The notes beneath the pieces are model-generated. The model did not search any database. It saw only the letters and a list, made by a program, of their open reading frames with translations, and had not been told where the DNA came from. From Alphaproteobacteria bacterium (GTDB taxonomy: Bacteria; Pseudomonadota; Alphaproteobacteria; JAEULC01), in the NCBI GenBank assembly GCA_020851015.1, contig JADZDN010000421.1, forward strand, positions 1 to 10,528: a DNA stretch of 10,528 nt. Direction: 5' to 3'. The position numbers and the translations under genes were made by a program. Shown one piece after another: positions 1 through 5,716 of this stretch; the stretch's first letter is position 1; each line of letters begins with the position of its first letter.

Positions 1-476
1 GAAAGGTTGGCGAGCGGCGCCTGGCGGTGATCGGCATCCGCGACCCGCACACGATCCAGCTCATCGACAAGGCGATCCAGTGGGCCAAGGGCAAGGTCGC
101 CGAGCGCTTCGGCCCGATCGGCGAGGGCTATGACGTCTTCTACCACCTCTACGGCCGCAACGCGGTGATGAAGGACCTCGACCCCAATCCCGAGATGAAG
201 CCGCACGAGCTCGGCATCGTGGTCGAGGCCATCCACCGCGACGGCGACAAGGCCGCCGAGATCGCGGCATTGGCGGCGCGCAACATGTTCTACGCCCGCC
301 TGCCCGAGACCAAGGGCACGGCCGGCGCGGCGGCGCTGATGTCGGACGAGATCCTGATCGGCGAGGCCGCCTACGAATGGACGCTCAACCACGTGATCGA
401 GGTGAAGAACGCGATGGAACTGTTCCGCACGCGCAGCATGACGGTCGACGGCTCGGGCCTGAAGGAGGCGGTGTGA
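1..476 (+). CDS. AtuA (DUF1446) family protein, C-terminal part
   Basis: The reading frame is open from the left edge (first full codon at base 3), so this is the 3' end of a longer gene; the GTG at 27 is internal. The visible 158 or so residues carry the conserved tail of the AtuA/DUF1446 family: a FYHLYGRNAV segment, an HELGIVVEAI strand, and a closing YEWTLNHVIEV segment, which resembles the YxFxxYHLxE-like ending I know from that family. AtuA is named from acyclic terpene (citronellol/geraniol) utilisation in Pseudomonas, but most family members have no proven reaction. The downstream DUF4387 gene overlaps by one base (TGATG), a neighbour commonly seen beside AtuA-type genes in Proteobacteria. 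Family assignment is fairly firm; a terpene role is not shown, since no other atu gene is visible. Confidence 0.72.
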   Translation, partial: KVGERRLAVIGIRDPHTIQLIDKAIQWAKGKVAERFGPIGEGYDVFYHLYGRNAVMKDLDPNPEMKPHELGIVVEAIHRDGDKAAEIAALAARNMFYARLPETKGTAGAAALMSDEILIGEAAYEWTLNHVIEVKNAMELFRTRSMTVDGSGLKEAV

Positions 477-787
477 TGGCGACGCTGCGCGAGCTTGCCT
501 CGACGATCCGCTCCAAGAACGCGGGCGTCGACCACATCACCTTCGACATCATCTGCCGCGAGCGCGCGAACTTCGACCGCGTGCGCAACAGCAACGTGCT
601 GAGCCGCGAGGGCGTGGCCGCGCTGTTCAACATCCCCGTGGAGCGCGTGTCGCACTTCACGGTGTTCGAGCCGGCCAACGCGATCAAGTTCACGATAAGG
701 CGCCTCAAGCCCAGCGGCAGCCCCGGGGAAACCGACGTTTTCGGCTCGCAGCAATACGCGCCGCTGTTCGACGTGGTGATCCCCTAG
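476..787 (+). CDS. DUF4387 domain protein coupled to AtuA-like gene
   Basis: A 103-residue cytoplasmic protein without signal peptide or membrane segment. The start ATG at 476 shares its A with the preceding TGA, and AAGGAGG at 462-468 lies 7 bases before it, so translation is probably coupled. The sequence fits DUF4387: an N-terminal ELASTIRSKNAGVD segment, FDIICRE, and a VERVSHFTVFEPANAIKFTIRR strand-rich half, then a C-terminal YAPLFDVVIP. Biochemical function of the family is unknown to me. In related families the same small domain can be fused to AtuA-type proteins, so it probably acts as a subunit or partner of the upstream product; that is inference. Longer upstream reading in this frame is ruled out by the strong ribosome site. 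Confidence 0.82.
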   Translation: MATLRELASTIRSKNAGVDHITFDIICRERANFDRVRNSNVLSREGVAALFNIPVERVSHFTVFEPANAIKFTIRRLKPSGSPGETDVFGSQQYAPLFDVVIP

Positions 788-790
788 GGC

Positions 791-805
791 CGCCGGGGCC
801 CGGCG
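791..805. terminator. Short GC hairpin between convergent stops
   Basis: CGCCG-GGGCC-CGGCG forms a 5-bp stem (up to 7 bp if the loop tightens) in the 18-base gap between the DUF4387 stop (787) and the PepSY-like stop (806). It could serve both strands as a weak terminator. There is no T-run on either side, so the call rests on position and symmetry only. Confidence 0.3.
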
Positions 806-1234
806 CTAGCGGACGTAGCGCGCGTCCAGCACCTGGCCGGTCTCGGCCGACACCACCAGCGCGAGCTGGCGGTTGCGGCCGTCGCGGGCGTGGGCGGTGT
901 AGTGCGTGCCGTCGAACTGGATGTCCCGCACCCGGCGATAGCCCTGGCTGGTCAGGCTCTGCGCGATCTGGCTGTCGTTCAGCAGGACCACCGGCGCCGG
1001 AAGCGGCACGGGCGCGGGCGCGTAGTAGCCCGTCGTGCCGGTGACGGGATTGTAGACCAGCGGCGGCTCGGAGGGATCGGGGTTGCGGTTGTTGTTGCTG
1101 TTGGGCGCCACGGCGCCGGAAGCGGCGCCCTGGTAGACCACGTGGTTGTCCGATTCCGCCATCGCCGGCAGGGCGGCAAGCCCCGCGACCAGGCAGAGGG
1201 ACAAGGCGGCAAGGCGGGTGCGGGTCGTGGTCAT
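806..1234 (-). CDS. Secreted PepSY-like domain protein
   Basis: A 142-residue exported protein. The ATG at 1234 is preceded by AAGGGAGA about 7 bases upstream and opens a clean Sec signal peptide (MTTTRTRLAALSLCLVAG, ending near AMA-ES at about residue 27); longer in-frame starts lack this. Residues 28-80 form a low-complexity, Asn/Pro-rich linker (NSNNNRNPDP, then PAPVPLPAPV). The last 60 residues look PepSY-like: an amphipathic helix with QSLTSQGYRRVRDIQFDG, then strands ending in LALVVSAETGQVLDARYV. PepSY domains are often periplasmic inhibitory or ligand-binding modules; no target is visible here. A -10-like TATTCT lies at 1267-1262 on the minus strand, without a convincing -35. It stands alone, converging with the DUF4387 gene. 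Confidence 0.8.
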   Translation of the reverse strand: MTTTRTRLAALSLCLVAGLAALPAMAESDNHVVYQGAASGAVAPNSNNNRNPDPSEPPLVYNPVTGTTGYYAPAPVPLPAPVVLLNDSQIAQSLTSQGYRRVRDIQFDGTHYTAHARDGRNRQLALVVSAETGQVLDARYVR

Positions 1235-1316
1235 CGCTGTCTCCCTTCGTGTGATGCAGGAAGAATACCCGCGCCGTCCTGAATGGCGGCTGAACGCCTG
1301 CAACTGCCGGAAATTC

Positions 1317-2294
1317 CTAGCGGCCGGCCTTGCGCAGCGCGAAGGGCAGGGCGATGAATCCGACCAGCACCGCGAACCACAGGGTGACGAGGCGGATCAC
1401 GGCCGTGGCCGCGACCGCCGCCGCGCCCGGCACGCCCAGCGCCAGCAGCATGCCGAGCATGCTGAATTCCGCCCCCGCCAGTCCGCCGGGCAGCATGGTG
1501 ACGACCCCCGCCAGGGTCGCCAGCGTGAAGACCAGCACCGCGGCGGCCGCGGACAAGTCGGCCGCCAGCCGCCCGAGCAGCAGATGGAAGGCGAGCCCCT
1601 CGGTCAGCCAGCTCGCCAGGCTCAGCGCCAGCACGCCGGCATAGACGCGCCGGTCCGACAGCCGCCCCATCTGGCGCAGCGCCACGCGCACGCGCGCGAA
1701 CAGCCGCGGCGCGCGGCGGGTCAGGCCATAGGCGGCGCCGGTCATCCACAGGAACGGACGCGGCGCGAAAAACACCAGGTTGAGCGCCAGCGCGCCGGCC
1801 AGGGCCATCACGCTGAGTAGCAGGTACTTGCCGATCAGCAACGCCGCCAGCGCGGCGATGACGGCGATCGCCACCACGTCGGACAGCCGGTCGACGAACA
1901 GCAGGGGGGCCGTCTTCTCGTAGCGGAAGCCGCCGTACCGGCGCAGCAGCCACAGGCGCAGCACCTCGCCGACCCGGCCCGGCGTCAGCGTCATCGAGAA
2001 GCCGGCGAGGAAGAATCCGGCATGGACCAGGATCGGCACCCGGATCCCCAGCGCGCGCGCCGCCAGGTGCCAGCGCAGGAAGCGCAGGGTGAAGCTCACC
2101 AGCGCCATACCCAGCAGCAGCGCCATCAAACCCACGTCGATCCGGGCCAGGCTGGCGAGCAGATCGGCGCCGCCCGAGCCCACGCCGGCGACCAGCACGG
2201 CGGCGGCGAACACCGCCAGCGTCGCGACGACCCCGCGTTCGGCCCGCCGGCGGTCGGGCAGGCCGCCCGGCGATGCGGATCTCGGGGAGCTCAC
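1317..2294 (-). CDS. Flippase-like membrane protein, LPG synthase TM family
   Basis: A polytopic inner-membrane protein of 325 residues if started at the GTG at 2294, which has AGGAA about 10 bases upstream. The in-frame GTG at 2387 would add 31 residues encoded by AT-rich intergenic-looking DNA, so I prefer 2294. It has about eight hydrophobic spans and the hallmarks of the lysylphosphatidylglycerol synthase TM region (UPF0104, flippase-like) family: LRFLRWHLAARALG, FSMTLTPGRVGEVLRLWLLR (the conserved TPGrxGE motif), LFVDRLSDVVAI and a late LPGGLAGAEFSM. There is no C-terminal lysyl-transferase domain, so it is a stand-alone flippase-like module, a class linked to moving lipid-linked substrates across the membrane. 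It is divergent from the HAD-UbiA gene, suggesting a shared envelope lipid pathway. The substrate is unknown. Confidence 0.85.
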   Translation of the reverse strand: MSSPRSASPGGLPDRRRAERGVVATLAVFAAAVLVAGVGSGGADLLASLARIDVGLMALLLGMALVSFTLRFLRWHLAARALGIRVPILVHAGFFLAGFSMTLTPGRVGEVLRLWLLRRYGGFRYEKTAPLLFVDRLSDVVAIAVIAALAALLIGKYLLLSVMALAGALALNLVFFAPRPFLWMTGAAYGLTRRAPRLFARVRVALRQMGRLSDRRVYAGVLALSLASWLTEGLAFHLLLGRLAADLSAAAAVLVFTLATLAGVVTMLPGGLAGAEFSMLGMLLALGVPGAAAVAATAVIRLVTLWFAVLVGFIALPFALRKAGR

Positions 2295-2321
2295 GGGGGG
2301 CGGGTTCCTGGCGGCCTGTTT

Positions 2322-2351
2322 TTGACACGTCGCGCATGGCCATAGTATGGC
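2322..2351 (+). promoter_or_regulatory. Candidate sigma-70 promoter for HAD-UbiA gene
   Basis: A perfect TTGACA at 2322-2327 is followed after 18 bases by TATGGC at 2346-2351 on the plus strand, giving a predicted start near 2358 and a leader of about 90 bases. The divergent intergenic stretch 2295-2447 is markedly AT-richer than its surroundings around 2341-2385. A minus-strand TACTAT at about 2348-2343 could be the -10 for the flippase-like gene, but I find no good -35 for it. Confidence 0.45.
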
Positions 2352-2447
2352 TAATTCGTTAAATATCCCATTGCTTTGGCGTAGCACTGCCGCCCGCGGA
2401 GGGTGGGGTTAACCGTCGAGTGACGGGTTGCCCCCATAGTCGCCGTG

Positions 2448-3953
2448 ATGGATCGACCGCTCGCGATGGACCACCCCGCGACTGCACCGGCCTTGGGCGG
2501 GCGCAGGCCGCCGCTGTGCGTCGACCTGGACGGCACGCTGATCCGCAGCGACACGCTGGTCGAAGGCATCGGCAACCTGCTCGGCGACTGGCGCGCCTGG
2601 ATCCGCCTACCGCTCAGCCTGGCCCGCGGTCGCGCGGCGCTGAAGCAGCACGTGGCCGACGCCGCGTCGTTCGACGCCGCGCTGCTGCCCTACGACCAGA
2701 GCATGCTTGCCATGATCCGCGCCGCGCGGGCCGAGGGCCGCGAGGTGGCGCTGGTCACCGCCGCCGACCGGCGGATCGCCGACGCGGTGGCGGACCACCT
2801 GGGCCTGTTCGACACGGTGCTCGCCTCGGACGGCGCGCTGAACCTGAAGGGCCGCGCCAAGGCCGAGGCGCTGGTCGGTCGCTACGGCGAGAAGGGCTTC
2901 GTTTACGCCGGCAACGATGCCAGCGATCTTGCCATCTGGCGCCGCGCCGCCGCGGCGGTGGTGGTGAATGCGCCGGCCGGCCTGGTCGCGCGGGCGCGGC
3001 GGGCCGGGGTGGTCGAGGCGGTGCTGGATCACCCCGGCGGCACGGCCAAGGCGCTGCTGCGCGCCGCAAGGCCCTACCAGTGGGTCAAGAACCTCCTCGT
3101 GTTCGTGCCGATCGTCACCGCCCACGCCTTGTCCGACCTGTCGGCTTGGCGCCGGGCGATCCTGGCCGCCATGGCCTTCTCGCTGGTCGCCTCCGCCATC
3201 TACGTCATCAACGACATCAGCGATCTCGACGCCGATCGCCGCCATCCGCGCAAGCGCAAGCGCCCCTTCGCCAGCGGCGCCGCGCCGATCCACGCCGCCA
3301 TCCTGATGCCGCCGGTGCTGCTGCTCGCCGGCTGCTCGCTGGCGGTGGGCGCCGGCGTCCTGCCGCTGCTGCTGCTCTACGGCGCGGTGTCGATCGGCTA
3401 CTCGATATGGCTGAAGCAGTATCCGCTGGTCGACCTGTTCGTGCTGGCCGGGCTCTATACGATCCGCCTCTACGCCGGGGGCGAGGCGAGCGGCTACCAC
3501 GTCTCGGCCTGGCTGCTCGCCTTCTCGTCCTTCTTCTTCCTGGGCCTCGCGGCAGTGAAGCGGGCAGCCGAGATCCTGCCGCTGGCCAGGGCCGGCGGGG
3601 GCAAGGCCACGATCTCCCGGCGCGGCTACACGGCGCTCGACGGCGACTTCATCATGATGCTCGGCGTGGCGGCCAGCTTCGTCGGCACGCTGGTGCTCGC
3701 TCTCTACGTGCAGAGCGACTGGATGCAGGGCCGCCAAGGCTCGCCCGGCCCGATCTGGCTGGTAGTGCCGCTGCTGCTGTTCTGGCAGTGCCGCATCTGG
3801 CTGGCGACCGCGCGCGGCGACATGGACGACGACCCGATCATCTACGCGGCGCGCGACTGGGTGTCGCGCCTGGTCGCGGCCTGCGTCTTCATCGTCTTCG
3901 TCGTCGCCGACGGCAGCGCGCTCCGGCTGCTGCGGCGGCTGCTGTTCGAGTAG
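2448..3953 (+). CDS. HAD phosphatase-UbiA prenyltransferase fusion
   Basis: A 501-residue two-domain protein. Residues about 20-200 are a complete HAD domain: DLDGT (catalytic Asp26 and Asp28), Thr104 in LVTAAD, lysines 134/138 in LKGRAKAE, and GNDASD (Asp157, Asp160). Residues about 208-500 are an integral-membrane UbiA domain with both Asp-rich signatures: NDISDLDAD at 255-263 and YSIWLKQYPLVD at 318-329. UbiA enzymes condense prenyl diphosphates with an acceptor. The closest known architecture is DPPR-synthase-like (Rv3806c type), which makes polyprenyl-phosphoryl phosphoribose; a fused phosphatase could then remove the 5-phosphate. That order is inference. ATG 2448 is chosen over GTG 2445; ATG 2466 is possible, and no start has a clear ribosome site. 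The divergent flippase-like gene fits lipid-linked sugar export. Confidence 0.87.
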   Translation: MDRPLAMDHPATAPALGGRRPPLCVDLDGTLIRSDTLVEGIGNLLGDWRAWIRLPLSLARGRAALKQHVADAASFDAALLPYDQSMLAMIRAARAEGREVALVTAADRRIADAVADHLGLFDTVLASDGALNLKGRAKAEALVGRYGEKGFVYAGNDASDLAIWRRAAAAVVVNAPAGLVARARRAGVVEAVLDHPGGTAKALLRAARPYQWVKNLLVFVPIVTAHALSDLSAWRRAILAAMAFSLVASAIYVINDISDLDADRRHPRKRKRPFASGAAPIHAAILMPPVLLLAGCSLAVGAGVLPLLLLYGAVSIGYSIWLKQYPLVDLFVLAGLYTIRLYAGGEASGYHVSAWLLAFSSFFFLGLAAVKRAAEILPLARAGGGKATISRRGYTALDGDFIMMLGVAASFVGTLVLALYVQSDWMQGRQGSPGPIWLVVPLLLFWQCRIWLATARGDMDDDPIIYAARDWVSRLVAACVFIVFVVADGSALRLLRRLLFE

Positions 3954-3968
3954 ATGGAGGAACGGCGA

Positions 3969-4289
3969 ATGATTACCGAGATTGTGCTGTTCGACCTTCC
4001 CGCGGGCACCACGCGCGAAACCATGATCGCGCAGTTCCGCGAATCCATCCCGCGCTGGCGCGACAATCCCGACCTGCTGCGCAAGCACATGATCTTCGAC
4101 CTCGAGCGCCGCAAGGGCGGCGGGGTCTATCTGTGGCGCAGCGTCGCCGACGCGAAGCGCTGGCACGGCGAAGCGTTCCGCCAGCGCATCCTGGCCGCCT
4201 TCGGCAGCGAGCCCAGCTACCAGTATTTCGACACGCCGGTGGTGGTCGACAACGAGCGCCCGGACGTGTTCGTCGAAGCGGCCGACTAG
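3969..4289 (+). CDS. YdhR-like small monooxygenase / dimeric barrel protein
   Basis: A 106-residue cytoplasmic protein. ATG 3969 is preferred because GGAGG (3957-3961) sits 7 bases before it; the ATG at 3954 directly after the previous stop contains that ribosome site and would be a worse start. The pattern of strand-helix-strand (ITEIVLFDLP, then MIAQFRESIPRW, LLRKHMIFDLERR, GGVYLWRSVADAKRWH, and FRQRILAAFG) fits the YdhR/antibiotic-biosynthesis-monooxygenase dimeric alpha-beta barrel group. Members are small cofactor-free or poorly characterised oxygenases, so a real substrate cannot be given. It lies 15 bases after the HAD-UbiA gene and probably shares its transcript. Its stop TAG overlaps the ModE-like stop on the other strand. 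Confidence 0.72.
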   Translation: MITEIVLFDLPAGTTRETMIAQFRESIPRWRDNPDLLRKHMIFDLERRKGGGVYLWRSVADAKRWHGEAFRQRILAAFGSEPSYQYFDTPVVVDNERPDVFVEAAD

Positions 4290-4711
4290 CCGCCGGCGGC
4301 GGGGCGCGCGCCGCGCCGCGCGAGCCGGCGCGGCGGCCGCGGGCTTGGTTTCGCCGACCGGCCCGGCGCCTTGGCATCGGCGTTGGCCGCGCCGAGCGCC
4401 GCCATCTCCTGCGCCAGCGCGGCCTGCGCCAATTCCTCCATCCGCCGGAAGCGGTCGATCAGCGTTCCGCCGAAGCGGGTCAGCCGCGCGCCGCCGCCGT
4501 GCTCGCCGCCCTGGGCGGTTTCGACGACGCCCTGCGGAAAGGCCTGGTTCAGGCTGTCGACCAAGAGCCAGGCGCGGCGATAGGACATGCCCATGGCGCG
4601 GCCGGCGGCCGAAATCGACCCGGTCGCGCGGATCTGCTCCAGCAATTCGATCTTGCCGCGGCCAAGGCCGAAGCGGTGGGGGAATTCCAGGCGCAGGACC
4701 AAGCGGACCAT
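4286..4711 (-). CDS. ModE-like winged-helix regulator without TOBE domain
   Basis: A 141-residue DNA-binding protein. Residues about 8-95 match the LysR-type winged helix of ModE (COG2005): RFGLGRGKIELLEQIRATG, then ISAAGRAMGMSYRRAWLLVD as the helix-turn-helix, LNQAFPQGVVETAQGG and a GARLTRFG wing. Full-length ModE has a second half with two TOBE/molybdate-binding repeats; here that half is absent and replaced by a basic Pro/Arg/Ala tail from about residue 108. Such short forms are common in Proteobacteria and are often annotated as molybdenum-dependent regulators, but nothing here shows metal sensing. No molybdate transporter gene is adjacent. The ribosome site before ATG 4711 is weak. It is divergent from the LNPQPLPP gene (104-base gap) and convergent with the YdhR-like gene. 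Confidence 0.83.
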   Translation of the reverse strand: MVRLVLRLEFPHRFGLGRGKIELLEQIRATGSISAAGRAMGMSYRRAWLLVDSLNQAFPQGVVETAQGGEHGGGARLTRFGGTLIDRFRRMEELAQAALAQEMAALGAANADAKAPGRSAKPSPRPPRRLARRGARPAAGG

Positions 4712-4743
4712 GGCCGCCAGTTTACGGCATTGCCGGTCGTCTG

Positions 4744-4787
4744 GGTAAGCTGGTTCACAGCCCGCCCGGCCCGGTCGGGCTAGGGTT
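4744..4787 (+). promoter_or_regulatory. CRP-like site plus CTAGGGTT block, copy A
   Basis: GGTAA-GCTGGT-TCACA (4744-4759) matches the TGTGA-N6-TCACA dyad at 8 of 10 arm bases. Nineteen bases after TCACAG (4755-4760) lies CTAGGGTT (4780-4787). Taking TAGGGT as -10 gives a start near 4793, a 23-base leader to ATG 4816, and a dyad centre at -41.5. The same arrangement occurs on the minus strand at 5927-5970 and 6208-6251. Confidence 0.5.
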
Positions 4788-4815
4788 CCTCGTCGCCGCC
4801 CGCCAGGAGGTTCCC

Positions 4816-5037
4816 ATGAAGCTCGTTGTATCCAGCCTTCTCGCCGTCTGCTTCGCCATTGGCCTCGCCGGATCGGGCGAGGCCGCCACGACCGGCGTCC
4901 ACGCCAACGTCAATCGTGTCATGCTGAACCCGCAGCCGCTTCCGCCGGGCAGCAAGGTGATGCTGAACCCCCAACCCTTGCCCCCGGGCGGCCGGGCGAT
5001 GCTCAATCCGCAGCCTCTGCCGCCGCGTACGCGCTAG
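4816..5037 (+). CDS. Small exported protein with three LNPQPLPP repeats
   Basis: A 73-residue protein with an ideal AGGAGG (4805-4810) five bases before ATG 4816. Residues 1-23 are a Sec signal peptide (MKLVVSSLLAVCFAIGLAGS, cleavage near GEA-AT). After a short spacer, residues 36-73 consist of three 13-residue units, each beginning MLNPQPLPP and ending in a small basic linker (GSKV, GGRA, RTR). The gene therefore ends inside the third unit. I have the impression that the LNPQPLPP motif recurs in uncharacterised bacterial proteins, but I know no assigned function. The proline spacing suggests an extended, polyproline-like periplasmic or surface peptide. Expression is probably controlled by the CRP-like promoter at 4744-4787. 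A strong hairpin follows at 5058-5085. Confidence 0.83.
   Translation: MKLVVSSLLAVCFAIGLAGSGEAATTGVHANVNRVMLNPQPLPPGSKVMLNPQPLPPGGRAMLNPQPLPPRTR
4921..5037 (+). repeat. Three 39-base tandem coding repeats
   Basis: Units start at 4921, 4960 and 4999, exactly 39 bases apart, each opening with ATG and encoding LNPQPLPP. Over the eight LNPQPLPP codons the units differ at 5 (first versus second), 4 (first versus third) and 7 (second versus third) codons, and every difference is synonymous. The repeat is therefore old at DNA level and conserved as protein. Confidence 0.93.
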
Positions 5038-5057
5038 CCTCCGTCGTCGCGCCGGTG

Positions 5058-5085
5058 CCGCCGCGCCGGAAAACCGGTGCGGCGG
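5058..5085 (+). terminator. Strong GC hairpin after LNPQPLPP gene
   Basis: Two 12-base arms (5058-5069 and 5074-5085) pair completely in RNA with one G-U pair, closing an AAAA loop, 20 bases after the stop at 5037. No clear U-run follows (only CCTTCT further on), so it may be a terminator or a 3' stabiliser separating this gene from the next one. Confidence 0.55.
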
Positions 5086-5123
5086 GGGCTGCCGGGCCCC
5101 GGGCGTCCTTCTGCGCATGCAAG

Positions 5124-5152
5124 GTGGCAATCCCTCGCGGGTTGCCTATATC
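5124..5152 (+). promoter_or_regulatory. Candidate sigma-70 promoter for 20-residue repeat protein
   Basis: GTGGCA (5124-5129) and TATATC (5147-5152) are spaced by 17 bases, each matching consensus at 4 of 6. The predicted start near 5159 leaves a leader of about 27 bases to ATG 5186. Unlike the neighbouring small genes, no TGTGA-N6-TCACA or CTAGG block is present. Confidence 0.4.
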
Positions 5153-5185
5153 ATCGGCTGTGGCACGACGCGGAGAGTCTCCGTC

Positions 5186-5710
5186 ATGGCCCTGATGATG
5201 GCCTTCTTGGCCCTCCTTCTGCTGGGATTTTCGGCCCAGGCGCAGACGCCGCCCAAGGTGGCGCCGCCGCAATACGTCCAGCCGCCGCCGACGCCGCCGG
5301 TCGTGGGCTCGGCGCCGGGCGCGCGGCCCGATGTTCCCAGCGCCGGCACCTATACGCCCGGCAGCGTCGCCCGCGCGCTTGGCCAGCAGACCTACCAGGA
5401 CAGCAGCGGCGACGTGGTGACGACCCACCCGAACCTGTTGGGCGGCCAGACCTTCGTCGATCCCAACGGCAACACCGTGATCTCGCGGCCGACGATCCAG
5501 GGCGGCGAGGTGATGCGCGATTCGCAGGGCCGCATCATGACGTCGCGGCCGAACCTGACCGGCGGCTACACCTTCACCGGCGCGGACGGCAAGATCACGA
5601 TCTGCCGCCCCACGATCAACGGTCAGTACTACTGCCAGGACCAGGCCGACGCGCCGGGCCTGGCCAATCCGCGCGCGATCAGGGACAAGCTCGCCAAGCC
5701 GGCGAATTGA
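5186..5710 (+). CDS. Exported protein with four 20-residue repeats
   Basis: A 174-residue protein. ATG 5186 follows GGAGA (5172-5176) and opens a signal peptide (MALMMAFLALLLLGFSAQAQ, cleavage at about residue 20); the longer in-frame start at 5117 would put 23 polar residues before it. Residues 21-47 are a Pro-rich linker (PPQYVQPPPTPP). Residues 69-148 are four exact 20-residue units with the pattern aromatic at 2, Asp at 4, Gly at 7, Arg-Pro at 13-14 and Gly-Gly at 18-19 (first unit TYQDSSGDVVTTHPNLLGGQ). The fourth unit is degenerate and supplies Cys in ICRP, with another Cys just after it in YYCQ, a possible disulfide in the periplasm. The units look like beta-hairpin repeats. I do not recognise the family and assign no function. 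Its stop lies 6 bases from the convergent small gene. Confidence 0.82.
   Translation: MALMMAFLALLLLGFSAQAQTPPKVAPPQYVQPPPTPPVVGSAPGARPDVPSAGTYTPGSVARALGQQTYQDSSGDVVTTHPNLLGGQTFVDPNGNTVISRPTIQGGEVMRDSQGRIMTSRPNLTGGYTFTGADGKITICRPTINGQYYCQDQADAPGLANPRAIRDKLAKPAN
5390..5629 (+). repeat. Four 60-base in-frame coding repeats
   Basis: Units begin at 5390, 5450, 5510 and 5570 with no indel between them. At protein level Gly7, Pro14 and Gly18 are invariant and Arg13 is present in units 2-4. DNA identity between units is modest apart from a shared TCGCGGCCGA core in units 2 and 3, so this is an old duplication held by selection on the protein. Confidence 0.9.
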
Positions 5711-5716
5711 GCGGGG

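Noticed and set aside
2295..2387. Upstream GTG (2387) start for the flippase-like gene
   Set aside because: The added 31 residues are encoded by AT-rich DNA containing the divergent promoter, are not family-like, and the GTG at 2294 has a possible AGGAA site.
2607..4166. A 519-codon minus-strand open frame opposite HAD-UbiA
   Set aside because: Composition is Arg/Gln/His/Asp-heavy with no domain or ribosome site, typical of an antisense shadow.
2420..4783. A 787-codon plus-strand open frame covering the HAD-UbiA and YdhR-like genes
   Set aside because: It is an Arg/Pro/Ala-rich shadow in the wrong frame of GC-rich DNA; the overlapping HAD-UbiA frame has complete catalytic motifs.
4921..5037. 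CRISPR-like or simple tandem DNA repeat
   Set aside because: The units are coding, contiguous without spacers, and diverge at silent sites; they are protein repeats.
5090..5105. GCCGGGCCCCGGGC palindrome as second terminator
   Set aside because: Too short and without a T-run; such symmetric GC strings are expected by chance in this composition.
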